This document shows, one piece after another, positions 44,873 through 55,709 of a stretch of DNA of 64,000 nucleotides (the stretch's first letter is position 1; every line of letters begins with the position of its first letter). The stretch is from Magnaporthiopsis rhizophila. Its lineage: Eukaryota > Ascomycota > Sordariomycetes > Magnaporthales > Magnaporthaceae. The DNA lies in contig PYSS01000004.1 in assembly GCA_003049465.1 (NCBI GenBank), positions 624,722-688,721 on the forward strand, in the 5' to 3' direction. The notes below the pieces were generated by a model. It ran no database searches, was not told where the DNA came from, and worked only from the letters and a program-made list of their open reading frames with translations. Both the position numbers and the translations under genes were made by a program.

Positions 44873-45790
44873 CTAGGTCTCCGTGTCGGCCATGGTGAGG
44901 AGCTCGCTGACGTTGACGAGCCGGTAGCCCCTCCGCTTGGCCTCCGGCAGCACCCTCTCCAGCATGGGCACCGTCCAGCTGCGGCGGTCGTGGCAGATGA
45001 TGATGCGGCCAGGGCGCAGCATGCTGAGGATGTGGCGGGCGTTGACGCGCCAGTGGCTGATCTGGGCGTCGTGCGGGTATATGCTGCCCAGCACCAGGCG
45101 GTAGCCCAGGCGCGAGACGAGCCGGCGCATGCGGTCCGTGAAGAAGCCGGACCCGGGGCGGAAGTAGTTATATCGCGGGGCGTAAGGGCCCGGGGGGTCG
45201 TCTTTTTTGTTTTTTGTGTTGTCGTCGTCCTGCTCGGCCTCAGCCTCGGCCTCCTCCTCCTCTCGCTCCGTGGCCACGTCGGCGTAGGCGTCGCGGATCA
45301 TGCCCTGAACGCGCAGGATCTGGTCCTCGAGCTCGTCTGGCCGCAGGCTGCGCGACGCCTCGTCGTGCATGGCGTGGTTGCCGAGCTCGTGGCCCTCGCG
45401 TACGATGCGCCGCAGCAGCTCCTCGCGGCCCTCGACCTGCCCGCCGATGACGAAGAAGGTGGCGTGGACGCCGTGGGCGCGCAGCAGGTCGAGGATGTGC
45501 GCCGTCTGGTCCGAGGGGGCGTCGTCGATGGTCAGCGCCACCACCTTGGCCGGCTCGGCGCGCGCCTCCGGGTCGCGCGGCAGGCGGTCGGCGTCGACCT
45601 GCCACAGCACGTCGGGCCAGCGGCGGGCAAAGTGGCGGATCAGAAAAGGCGGCGGCTTGTAGACGGCGTACAGCGGCAGCAGCACCAGCAGGCTCAGGGC
45701 CGCGAGTGCCACCAGGGTGGCCATGCGGCGGCGTCGGGCGCGGCGGCTGAACTTGGACGGGAGGCGGAAGAGGTTCGTGGCTGTGAGCAT
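44873..45790 (-). CDS. Membrane-anchored polysaccharide (chitin-type) deacetylase, NodB domain
   Basis: A single exon encodes 305 aa. A basic N-terminus (RRARRRR) precedes a hydrophobic segment at residues 24-43, giving a type II signal anchor with the catalytic domain in the secretory lumen or outside the cell. NodB motif 1 is TIDDAP (87-92) with the catalytic/metal Asp pair. Motif 2 is HELGNHAMHDE (134-144). Motif 3 is FRPGSGFF (210-217), and the late His motif is IIICHDRRS (263-271). A highly acidic Glu/Asp insertion (about 176-198) sits between motifs 2 and 3. The family removes acetyl groups from GlcNAc polymers in cell walls. Motif 2 lacks the usual HxxxHP spacing, so chitin as substrate is not assured. 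The gene is divergent from YVC1. Confidence 0.88.
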   Translation of the reverse strand: MLTATNLFRLPSKFSRRARRRRMATLVALAALSLLVLLPLYAVYKPPPFLIRHFARRWPDVLWQVDADRLPRDPEARAEPAKVVALTIDDAPSDQTAHILDLLRAHGVHATFFVIGGQVEGREELLRRIVREGHELGNHAMHDEASRSLRPDELEDQILRVQGMIRDAYADVATEREEEEAEAEAEQDDDNTKNKKDDPPGPYAPRYNYFRPGSGFFTDRMRRLVSRLGYRLVLGSIYPHDAQISHWRVNARHILSMLRPGRIIICHDRRSWTVPMLERVLPEAKRRGYRLVNVSELLTMADTET

Positions 45791-46710
45791 GGCGGCGGGC
45801 GGCGGGCCGCCTTAGAGGTGGTGGCTTGTCGTCGTCGTCGTCGTCGTCGGTTGGCCCGTGTTTTGCAGACACATCTTTAGGGGGAGACCGCTTGGCTGGC
45901 ACGCGGCTTTTGTTGTGGATAAGAAAGACTGGACGGGCAGCTCCGCTGGTCGTTGGGTCAGGTCTGCATCAGGGGCTCGTGAGCGGCGGGGCTTGGTAGA
46001 TGGGAGCTAGTCGGGACTGTGGCGCAAACTCAAGCCAGCGTCTGAAAAATGGAAAGTTTGTCGAGGGAGATCAAAATGTCAAGCCACGCATCGTCAATTT
46101 TGATGGCTCCTGCCTTCCGACGTCTCCAGGCTGGAGCCAATCAGCCGTGCTAATAATAACCCTGCCAGAACAGCGGTCGCGAAACGGGTGCCACAGTCAA
46201 TGTCGCGCCGCGTGGGGGCCGCCAGCTTGGCTTTATGCAGAGCTAAGCCAAGACTGCAACCTACAAGAAACAAAAAAATAGGGCTGTTCGCTGAAGCTGC
46301 CGGCAGTCAATTCTCCATGCCAGGAGAATCAACTCCGTCGGCATAGTGTTTGATGTCCACATCATGAATATTCCGTAGTAAAATAGGTTGCTGTCGAGGC
46401 ATTTATAGCTGACTTTCCTCAGCTCTTCTTTTCAGACGGCCTGCACGGCCCCGTCTTTTGTTTTCTCTGCATCGATTGTGTCAACGCCGCCGCGTTTTTG
46501 TGTTTTCTTCTGATTCGCCTGCTACTTTAACAAGCCGGCCTTCTTGGCGGTCAAGGCCTGCTGCTGTCTACCTACCCATCTATCGCCGGTGCCCTGGTGC
46601 CGCCCCAAGACAAACTGGGGCCGTCGCCTGCCAGTCTACACCAGAGTTCTATAGCAGCGGGTCACGAGGGAGCCCGTCCACTGTGTTCCAGGCCTGTGGA
46701 CACTGTCGAC
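45791..46710. promoter_or_regulatory. Divergent promoter region between the deacetylase gene and YVC1
   Basis: 920 bp. A (GTC)n tract at about 45828-45849 lies just upstream of the deacetylase start, probably in its leader. A GAATATTCCGTAG motif occurs near 46366-46378. No gene is seen. Confidence 0.5.
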
Positions 46711-49405
46711 ATGGCCACCAGGGAACGCATGTCCTCCCCACGCCGGCGCGGGACGGGCAGCGTACTCACCTTCGTGACCGACGAGAGGCAGCCGCTGCTC
46801 CCCAGGAGGGATAACCCGCATCAACACCAGCCGCCGCCGCTGCCCTCGTGCATGACAAACAGCCACCAGCATCTGCCCGTCTACATAAACATCCACAGGA
46901 TCCGCCGCGACATCGTGGCCATTGTCGAGGACTACCTCACCCTCGACCAGCTGCGGGACGTGCGCATCAACATCTCGGTCGTGCGTCCACTTGTCGACAA
47001 GCTGTATGAACTGGACGACATCTCTATTGGTTAGTCCCAGTTTTTCTTCTGCTCGTTGCGTGCTGTCGCCCGTAACTGCCTAGTGCTGATAACCTCCAAC
47101 TCCGATGTTCCAACATCGACAGTATACTGCCTGCTTGTAAACCGGGTCCAGTTTCTGCATGAACAGTCGCACTTGAACAATCGCCAAAATGTCAACTTTG
47201 CCCGCGCAACCCTCTGCGAGCTGGTTGCAACTAGAATTCTGCGCCGCTTCAGCGAGGACAACCCTGGAAACGACGGCCTCCTGGTGCTGGCCCACATCCT
47301 GGTCGCCGGCTTCCACCCCTTCCAGAACGCTCCCGACGATCTGTTCCGGGACGAGCAGCTGTCGGGGGAGCGGATACATCACAGAACACTCCCGGCTCTC
47401 GAGGTTGCCATTCTTGGCGAGAGCAAATTATTTCTAAGCTCCACGAGCTGCCAGAAAGTGTGCGTTTTACTTGGACTTGGTATCCTTGTCATTTTTCTCC
47501 ACCTTTTTACTAAAAAAAATCCCCATAGCATCGATGGCATATACACGGGGAGGATCACGTATACCCCCTCGAGCTACCTCAACATCATCCCGGATCGGTA
47601 CAAGCAGAAGCCAATATCTCTGTACGACCCTCGGGACGCCTCTCTGCTGAACCAATACCGACTCATCGTGCCGCGCACCCGCAACATCCTCGAGGTCACC
47701 CAGTTCATCATCCTGCTTTGTCTGTACCTGAGCTTCATGGCCGAGCGGGATGCGTCTACCATCAGCATCATCGAGATCTGCTTCGCCGTCTACGCCTTCG
47801 GCTGGGTGCTGGACAGCTTCGCCGCCATCCTCGAGCACGGCTGGCACGTGTACACGCAGAACCTGTGGTCGTTCCTCGACGTGGCCTTTTCGGGCATCTA
47901 CTGGATCTACCTGGCGCTACGCCTCTACGGCCTGCACATGGGCCTCGACGAGCCCGGGCAGCAGGCGCTCGACGTGCTGGCCATGGCCGCCCCCGTGCTC
48001 ATCCCGCGCCTCGCCTTCAACCTGCTTTCGGACAACCTGCTCTTCGTGTCGCTCCGGGCCATGATGTCCGACTTCACCTTGCTCTCGGCCCTGGCCGCCT
48101 GGTGTTTTGGCGGTTTCATGCTTTCGCTCATCTGGCTGGGCGAGGGCCGCCACGAGCCCGTGACGATAGCCGAGTGGATGCTCTGGATCTGGTTCGGGCT
48201 TGATGGCACGGGCATTCATCGATCGGTCGACTTTCACTGGCTCCTGGGCCCTAGCCTTATGGTGGCCTTTACGTTTTTGGGTTCGTATCTCTCTCGGGAA
48301 TCCCTCTCCGTCACCTACAAACTAGGGGAAATATCATGTCCTAACCTGCTCGTGCATCACAGGCAACACTCTCTTCCTCACCATTCTCGTCTCGATGCTC
48401 TCAAACACCTTTAGTACCAGTAGGTGTTATTCAATGGCATCTGAAACTTTCGGACATGGGGACTGACCAAAAATAGTTGTCCAAAACGCGACAGCCGAGA
48501 TCCAGTATCGCCATGCGGTGCTGACGCTCGAGGGAGTCAAGGCAGACGCCATCTTTGCCTACCAGCCGCCATTCAACATCATCGCCATGCTCGTCCTGCT
48601 TCCGCTCAAGTGGATCGTATCGCCGCGCAAGTTCCACACCATCCACGTGGCCAGCGTGCGCACCCTCAATCTCCCCTTGCTCCTCGGCATCGCACTGGCC
48701 GAGCGCTGGTTCCTCTGGCCGAACGAGGACAGCAGCAACAGCAACAGCGGCAACGGTGGCACCAACACGGGCCTGGACACAGAGTCGTTGAGACCAGGCA
48801 CGGCGCAGCAGCAGCCTTCAAACTCGTGGCCCTGGCAGTGGTCCTGGGACTGGTGGCACATCACGGCCCACGGCGATATACAGGACGTGTTTGAGATCCA
48901 GCCGCCGCGCAGCGTGCGCGACGAGATCGCTGTCGACGACGACCTGACGCGGCACCTTATCCGCCGTCAGTTCACGCGCCAGGCGAGCCATTCGGGCCCG
49001 AGCAGCCAGAAGCTGGGCGTCCCGTCGGCCCAGAACCCTGCCGCCGGCAGTCCGAGCCCGCCGTCGACGGACGGCCAACCAGGAGTGGCGCAGGGACTGG
49101 GCCAGAGTCAGAACGGCGACCAGGCACGCCGGCGCGACCCCGACAAGCTGTCGCCTCGACCGCTGGGCCGGCGCGACAGCATCGACCCGTTCCTGGTGCA
49201 GCAGCTGCGCGGGGCCCTCTCGGGGACGGACGAGATGACGACCATCACGGAGCGGCTCGACTCGCTCGAGGAGTCCATGTCGCGCATCGAGGACATGCTC
49301 TCACGTCTCCTGGGGGACTCGTCTTCGGAAATGGCAGAGGAGATGGCAGCTGCCGGCAAGGCGGGCTCGCTGAAGGATCTGGATCGGACCCAGCTGGACG
49401 AGTAG
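46711..49405 (+). CDS. YVC1: Vacuolar TRP-type cation channel Yvc1
   Basis: Five exons (46711-47029, 47123-47459, 47529-48280, 48363-48419, 48477-49405) keep frame and encode 797 aa; yeast Yvc1 is 675 aa. Matches to the family include the cytosolic N-terminal region (ATRILRRFSEDNPGNDGLLVLAHILVAGFHPFQNAP) and IYTGRITYTPSSYLNIIPDRYKQKPISLYDPR. Several membrane helices follow (VTQFIILLCLYLSFMAER, FAVYAFGWVLDSFAAIL, FLDVAFSGIYWIYLALRLYG and onward). The pore region is AEWMLWIWFGLDGTG, followed by the last helix split over exons 3-5. The C-terminus is disordered, then has a predicted coiled coil (ITERLDSLEESMSRIEDMLSRLLGD). Yvc1 releases Ca2+ from the vacuole on osmotic or mechanical stress. Upstream in-frame codons extend to 46597 but with leader-like sequence. 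Confidence 0.93.
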
Positions 49406-50219
49406 AAGGCGTGCAGTGGGTGGTGAGGGGATGGTTAGTTAGCATCAAAATAACGGGTACTACCGGCGGTTAGTTCTTAGCGATGTACAGATTACTCGTT
49501 CGTTTGTTGCCGGGACGTAAAGTCCACGGTCTATCGCGTTCGGCTCGGGTTGATATTTTTCTTGGGCCGGGTCTGGCCGATGAGCGGGCTCTCCATGTGA
49601 TCACTGTATTATTGTCCATGTGCGCGCGAGAGTTTCAAGTGCGGCGATCTCGGATATGAAACTGGGCCGTTTGCATAATTCCAAAATGACGTGCCTCGTG
49701 GCTGGCAGTTTCAGGTGTCAAGCTCGGTTCGTGCTGGTGACCGAAACGTGATGGGGCAGCAAGGCCGGCCTTCCTGGTCGAGGCAAGCAGAGCCGCGTCA
49801 CTCCCGACCCCTTTTTCACTTGCCCTTCAGATTTCTTTTATCAGGCCGAGCATTCCGTCGCTCTTTTGGCTCGTTCCCTTTTTTACAGTCCTTCATCCAT
49901 CTCAACCTTCTTCTTTCCACCGCAACCGCACACAACAAACGCACAACACAAACAACCCAGATTTTCTACCTTTCGAAATCCACATGCAGAACATCCGCGA
50001 TCCCGCCCAGGAGGAAGTGGCCCTGAAGCATCCAACGCCTTGAACCACGCGCTGCCTCTTGGGAGATACGACATACGTCCAACTGCCAAACAGAATTCAA
50101 CAAACCAACCAGGAAAGCATCAACTGAAAGAAACCAGAATAAACCACCGCCGCACCGCCGCACCGCCGCACATCTCATCCAACCCTCACAATTAGACCAA
50201 AGAAGGAAAAACTGCCACC
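49406..50219. other. Intergenic region upstream of the small Cys-rich gene
   Basis: 814 bp with no supportable gene. The last 350 bp look like a leader: CT-rich and then CA-rich DNA (CCGCAACCGCACACAACAAACGCACAACACAAACAACCC), with CCGCCGCAC tandem units at about 50147-50171. Confidence 0.5.
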
Positions 50220-50516
50220 ATGTGTCAGACGGCCTTCTTCAAGGACCCGACTTGCGGCTGCAAGTGGACGGCGGTGACGCAGCCGTGCTGGCCGGGCTAC
50301 GGCTTCAGCACCTGTCCCTTCTTCTTCAACGGCATCCCCAAGGAGGCGCCGCCCTACTTCAAGGCCACCAAGCTCTGCTGCCCCAAGCACGACCTCAAGG
50401 GCCAGTACGACCGCAACATGGTGCGCATGGTCATCCGCGTCGAGAACGGCCTGCGCTGGGGCCTGGGTGCCGGAAGGCGCGACCCGGGCGTTGATCTTTC
50501 CTGCAACGTCATGTAG
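50220..50516 (+). CDS. Small Cys-rich, non-secreted protein
   Basis: An intronless frame of 98 aa starts in a strong context (CTGCCACCATGTG). The sequence opens MCQTAFFKDPTCGCKWTAVTQPCWPGYGF and has eight cysteines, at about residues 2, 12, 14, 23, 32, 53, 54 and 95. The CxC and CC pairs and the Trp, Tyr and Phe residues between them suggest a small metal-binding or disulfide fold. There is no signal peptide, so a secreted effector is unlikely unless export is unconventional. Third-position GC bias, the long leader and the good start context argue that it is expressed. I believe similar short proteins occur in other Sordariomycetes, but I cannot name a family. Confidence 0.7.
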   Translation: MCQTAFFKDPTCGCKWTAVTQPCWPGYGFSTCPFFFNGIPKEAPPYFKATKLCCPKHDLKGQYDRNMVRMVIRVENGLRWGLGAGRRDPGVDLSCNVM

Positions 50517-51176
50517 AAGTTGAGCAGGTGAGTTGGGTAGTCACTTTTTCTATGAGATGAAGTGTGGATTCGGTGATTCTCATGATACCAACTGGGATCC
50601 GTCTTTAACTCCAAGGTTCCTCGACAGGAAGCAGCGAAGCTCAGCAGGGAAAGGCGCAAGGGAAAGGTCAGGAATTAGGTAAACTCTCAAGGCGGGGAAA
50701 TCACGGCTCTGGAGACGTAGTCCTCGTAAATGTCGATGCCTTTCTATCTTTGATAGCCTTCGACCTCGAGAAAAACAATTTGAAACTGTTCAAAAATCAT
50801 GCGCCAGTGAGGAGCCACCAAGATATTGTGTCCGTCACGAAGTACTTCACGATATGCTAATGGAATGACAAAACACTACCACGTAGAGACGGCGGTCGGC
50901 AAATGCGAAGCAGACACTACAAACAAACAAGCCGCGCAGAAGCCTTTCGTAAATTGCAACATTTGACGGGGAATATATGTACCATCTATTGATTATCCAT
51001 CTCCTCACCTTCGCATATTCATTGTCCGTCATGTGTCTATATAAAATCCCAATACACCTATGCCTCTCTCCCGCAGCCAGAAGGGTGTATTAAGCTTGAG
51101 CTGCAACTCTCAATATGCACAATCCTTCATCTCGCAACATTTCGACTCAACACCGCTCGCCCCGGGCAAAGAAACC
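50517..51176. other. Intergenic region
   Basis: 660 bp, AT-richer than its surroundings, with no supportable gene. It probably holds the 3' flank of the Cys-rich gene and the promoter of the next locus, including a TCTATATAAAATCC segment near 51035-51048 that could be a TATA box about 130 bp before the next start. Confidence 0.5.
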
Positions 51177-51811
51177 ATGTCGGAACCAGAATCCCCCAAT
51201 CTACCGGGCACGGTCGAGTACCTGAAGATGGCCTGCGCGCGCAACGCCGCTCTCACCGATGCCCTGGAGGCCTTGGAGGAAACACGGTACATATTCACTA
51301 TCCTCGCCTGGGCCGCGTTGAGGTTGAGGAACTACGACCGCCGGATGGTAGAATGTTTCCCATTTTCTCTATAAACCTCTTACGACATTTCTGTTGGGTT
51401 GAAGCGAGGGGTGTATTTCCCCGCTCACACGGGACCAAACAACACTCCTCCAGTCGAGCTCGACCAATACTACGTCTTTCAACTGCCCCTACCCTACGGC
51501 GACCACGAGGACCGTTGGGAACCTGTTCATCTCGGAGGACAAAAACCGAGGAGCCGCAGGACGGCACAGACGGGGATGACAAAAGGGCAAAAGTCGCCAA
51601 GCGCCTCGGTGCCATCGATCCGGTGGTGGGAGCGCGCGACTGGTACAAACGAAGAAACGGGGACGTCAAGATGGTTTTTCTGAAGAAGACGGACCTCACC
51701 CCGCACGTGGACTGCGTCGGGCCCCGCGAGCGTGTGCCGGATGAGGTTAGGCGGCGGTTGTACGAAGAGCCCGAGGAGAAGGCCGAGGGAAACGAGAAGG
51801 AGGAGTGGTAG
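51177..51811 (+). pseudogene. Unknown gene with an apparent one-base frameshift
   Basis: Exon 1 starts at ATG 51177 (MSEPESPNLPGTVEYLK) and reads to about 51349. A 57-nt intron (GTAGAA...TTGAAG) plausibly leads to RGVYFPAHTGPNNTPP, then VELDQYYVFQLPLPYG and RWEPVHLGGQK up to 51540. Coding then continues in a different frame (TEEPQDGTDGDDKRAKVAKRL, then DWYKRRNGDVKMVFLKK) to a stop at 51811. The switch is at an A5 run, 51541-51545; one additional A would restore a single frame. The C-terminus is highly charged. No family was recognised. A true frameshift and a homopolymer sequencing error are equally possible. No clean GT-AG intron explains the switch. Confidence 0.5.
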
Positions 51812-52216
51812 GCGGGCATGGACTACTGGGGTTCAACGATGATTCAGACGCAGGCGGCTGAGTTGACGCCAGTGTTGCTCCCCTACGGTCCAGCCCATCT
51901 CTTCATCACGTCTCGTCCTCCATGACAAGAGTTCCCCTTCTTTGCTTGAAAGGCATACACCTATTAACTAGGTACTTACCTACCTAGGTACCTCTAGGTA
52001 GGTCTTTGAGGTGAAAGACCCGTTATGGGGTGCTTACGTGCTGTCCACGTTTCATAGATCCGTTTTGTTGTGGCTACCATGGGTGTTTGCTGCATGTGAG
52101 CCTGACAGGGGTTGGCGGCGGGGAGCGAATATTGACTGTACAGGAACATACGGAGTTCCATCTCCCCTTCGATCCCAGCCTTCTCTGAAAGAATTAGATT
52201 CGTCCAACGAAACAGT
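51812..52216. other. Spacer with TACCTAGGTA-type palindrome
   Basis: 405 bp between the unknown gene and the stop codon of the NACHT gene. At about 51968-52004 there is a run of AGGTA/TACCT elements (ACTAGGTACTTACCTACC, TAGGTACCTCTAGGTAGG) forming overlapping palindromes. Similar ACCTAGGT-rich stretches are scattered in fungal genomes. No gene is seen. Confidence 0.55.
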
Positions 52217-55200
52217 TCAAGGCGATGGCACTGATAGATCGTTGATCAGAGGCACCCAGGAATGTAGAGATCTGCTCATGGCCCACTGCTTCATATCCAC
52301 GTCTGGATCTGACGCTTCACTCAGTACAAGAAGCCGCTTAAAAAGGCTGGTGTTGGTGAAGTTGGTGCGGCGGTAGAGGCGAGAAATGATGGCGGTCGGG
52401 TTCATGCCCGCACCCTGACCGCGATATGTGTGGTAGGAAAAGGTTCCAACAATATACGGCGTGCACTCCGGATAATCCCACGGCTTCGTCACAGCCGATC
52501 TCCCCGAGTGTGTCACCGGCACGTCGTCTACAGTCTTCACCGGCGGGGGAAGGCTAGACGTGCCCGGGGGGCCCTCTGCCGGGTCGCCGTCCCAGCTAAC
52601 TGGTGGTGGAAGTGACGCGAGGAAGTCGGCCAGGCGTGCGCTGAGCGGGTCCTGGTCGGGCGGGCGCGGATCCAACCGCGCAAGGATGCCGGTCACCTTT
52701 TGCAAGCGCCGACGCTCGGCGCTCTGCTCCTGCAGGCCCCGACGTCTGTCGTCTGGGGCTCTCTTCTGCCGCAGGGAGCCGGCAGAGTGATATGATCCGA
52801 CGCTGCTTCCTTCCGAATGATATGATCCGACGTTGCTTCCTTCCGGACAATGGGATCTGCCATCTTCCGGGCCTGGGCTGCTACTAGGAATGATATCCTG
52901 CCTGAGCTTGGCTGTATGCAGCCTGCGCTCGACGATTGAGTCCAGTTCCGGAACCTGAATCAAATCAAGGCAGGTGTTCAGGATGGTCTCGTAGCCACCC
53001 CCAACTGTAGGGAGTGCGCCATTGTCACTCAGGATGAGGAAGCCATCTTTGTCGAGAAAGAAGTCCCGAACCGTCCCATGGATGACGCCGACGATCCTGG
53101 TGTTCCCATCTTGTGAATTGAGTGACCCAGCTGCTGGGCCAATCGAATCGACCACAGATCCGCCAACCTCCTGGCTTTCCGAGAGTATGTGGCCCGTGAC
53201 GTGGACGAGCCCCAAGGAGATATCCCGGATCAGCCTGATCAACTGCTCATCTGTGTCAGCGTAGTATCGAGACCGCTGACTTTGTCGAAGGGACCGCGGT
53301 ACGGGGCTCAAAGGAATGGGAGAATGTCACGCCACTCTCGAAGCTGGATTTCGCCTCCAAAGATGATCCACTGGAAGAAGCGTAGCCTCATCTTGCGATC
53401 GTCTGTGTTTCGAACAAGAATTACTCGGTACAAACCGTGTAAGCCACCGGCCAGCTTGAGAAGCCGACCCTGGAGGAACCTGGCATTCAGGCCTCTCTCA
53501 AGGTCCTCCGTAAGGCTGTCGACGGCAAGGACCACCCAAAGGAAGATGCCTTGTGACATTTCCAGCACCGTGTGTATGAGTGCATCAAGATCAGGAACCG
53601 TCTCGCGAAAGACAGAGAGCCTCTGGTGGACGTATGTCTTGATATCACTGGCGTTGTTGCGTTCCATCCAGACAGTGGGACAGCCCATAGTGGTTATGGG
53701 TGCACCGTGAGTCCGACTGGCAAGGCATACGCGTGGCTGGACTCCTGAGGCCTGAGCCAGTTTTGCGACCGACGAAAAGAACATGGCCATATCGCGCATC
53801 TCGACCGCGCCACACTTGTCCAATCCGTCAATAAAAAGGACCGTAGGAGGTGACGAAGGCTCAACAAGAACAGCCTCTAGCGTGTCCTGGTAACCGTAGC
53901 GTCCAAAGACGTCATATTTCCATAACTGGAGTTTTCTCCGCAGCTGTGGTCGCTCTTCCTCCAGAGTCCTAGAGGTGTTGGGACGCAGGCTTAAGATCCG
54001 GTAGAGCAAAGACCGATAGAGTCCACTAGGGTGGCACAGGAGTGGCTCTTCAGCCTTGGAATCGAAGAAAAAGGCAAACACTTGCTGCCCGGTGTCGTCG
54101 CGGGGGAAGTTTCGGTAAGCCTCTTCCATAACGGTCGACTTGCCTGACCCAGGGTGACCGAGAATCCAGAGGAGGCCGGAGTTCGTGTCGTCATTTGAGG
54201 AACCATGACGCCACAGGTTGAAGTCCGGGTTGTTGCAAGATCCACTGGCAGGTGCCTCGGGCTTGGCGCCGTAAGGATGTCCGGTGCGGTTCGATTCCGT
54301 CGAAGTGTAGAGCCTCAAGGAACACTAAAAGAGACCAGGGGATTAGATGAATGCAGTTCGAGTGAGCCTGGCGCGGCAGTCAGACGCACCTTTTCGGTTC
54401 TCCTTTCCTCGATACATCTGCGTCTTTAGATCCTCGAGGTCACCCTTCGTCCCAACCCGAACGTCGTATGCCCCGTTCGGCGAGGACAGACGCGGCTGCG
54501 CGATTCCAGATGAACCTTCCCGTGCTTTGCGGAGATCCAAGTAGATTCTTTGGACCTCTCCCACCACTTTCGCCTGGTTTGAATCATCGCGTCCGGAGAA
54601 TCTAGCCATGTCCGTGTGATTGGCGTGCAGAGTTTCGGCATCTTCGCGGTCATCTCCTAGCAGCGAAGAGAAGCTTTGGACGACCTGGTCGTTGAGGGGG
54701 CCAATATTAATCCCACGCATGCCGAGGCTCTCTTGGAAAGTCTTGACCCGGAAATCGTATCGGCGCCAGAGCGATGAGAACGATTCCTGACATCGCTCAA
54801 GGTCAGTTGATTTAAGGCCGAGAGCGTCAAGCGTAGCGGAAGCCGTGTCGAATCCTAGGGCACTGATGATTGACCGGCCTTTGTTCGCGAGCCTGGGCAG
54901 ATCCACACTACCCCTGTGTGGCGTGCCCAGGAATATTATAGCAGCGGTCGGCTTCACGACGCGGTGGGAGGATGCTCTTTCTGAACGCTCCGAGAGGGAT
55001 AGCATCTGGGATTCCTGGACTCATAAGGTTAGCGAGCCCAAATTGACGCACTGTGTTGGGAACTGCAGAGACATACATACTTCTTTGACGACAATGCCAC
55101 CCAGCGAATGGGCGACAAATATGAGTGGCCGTCCCTCTGAGATGGCGTCATCCCGAGTGCGTTCGAGACCCCAGAGAAGATCTCTGCTGTGGGAAGATAT

Positions 55201-55709
55201 GCTGCCTTTGCAAGCTGGGCTCTTCCCAAGCCTGCTCACGACGGTGTCATATCCCCATGTCAGGACTCGGCCTTCAGGGCAGGCTGTAGGAACCTAATGC
55301 CTGGGCCAGAACCACCTTTCGAGGCTAGCGTTGCGAGGGGGTTTTGCGTCTGTTGTTGGGTGATTGGAACCGCCGCCAGATGTCTCTGCCCCAAGGCTTC
55401 GGTAGTAACGTCTTCAAACGATACTGTCTCTCCTGGCCGACTGGTGCCTGGCCTGACGCCGAGCGGAGATTCGTACATTTCGTGGAAGCCCATGTCCTGT
55501 AAGGGTGGCCCTGGAGGCCATGGACGAAGACGATACTGTCGAAACAGTTCATCGTGGTCAGTCTGATTCGAATTGACCACACGCTCTATAATGGAAGCAA
55601 CAAGGAAAGGTGCGTACTCAGCTATGGCATGTCCAGGAGGATCGTATACGACCGGCAACCCTTGGTCGGTTATTGGATTCGCGGGATCGCTAGAGATAGT
55701 ACCCTCCAT
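52217..55709 (-). pseudogene. NLR-like alpha/beta-hydrolase-NACHT gene with two frameshifts
   Basis: Exons 55709-55618, 55562-55477, 55283-55081 and 55014-54390, then from 54324 onward, form a frame-keeping chain. The N-terminal domain is alpha/beta hydrolase-like: DSIVFVHGLQGHPYRTW, CPEGRVLTWGYDT, IFVAHSLGGIVVKE (nucleophile Ser in AHSLGG) and IIFLGTPHRGS. The linker ALHFDGIEPHRTS and GTCQWIL precede a NACHT NTPase with Walker A GHPGSGKST and Walker B VLFIDGLDKC. Frame changes at about 54235 (one extra C, between TCQWIL and NNPDFNLW) and about 53310 (one base short, after REWRDILPF). They cancel in sum, and a winged-helix-like region with VRDFFLDKDGF follows to the stop at 52217. No WD40, ankyrin or TPR repeats are seen. 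Such proteins act in non-self recognition (heterokaryon incompatibility type). A 55-nt intron with weak sites could explain the second change but not the first. Confidence 0.75.

Noticed and set aside
45240..45902. A 220-codon minus frame overlapping the deacetylase gene, with poly-Asp at its start
   Set aside because: Shadow frame of the NodB coding sequence. The Asp run comes from the (GTC)n tract in the leader.
53270..53330. A 55-nt intron (GTGACA...GTCAG) as an explanation for the second NLR frame change
   Set aside because: Donor and branch sequence are poor, and it would remove residues expected from related NLRs. Kept only as an alternative.
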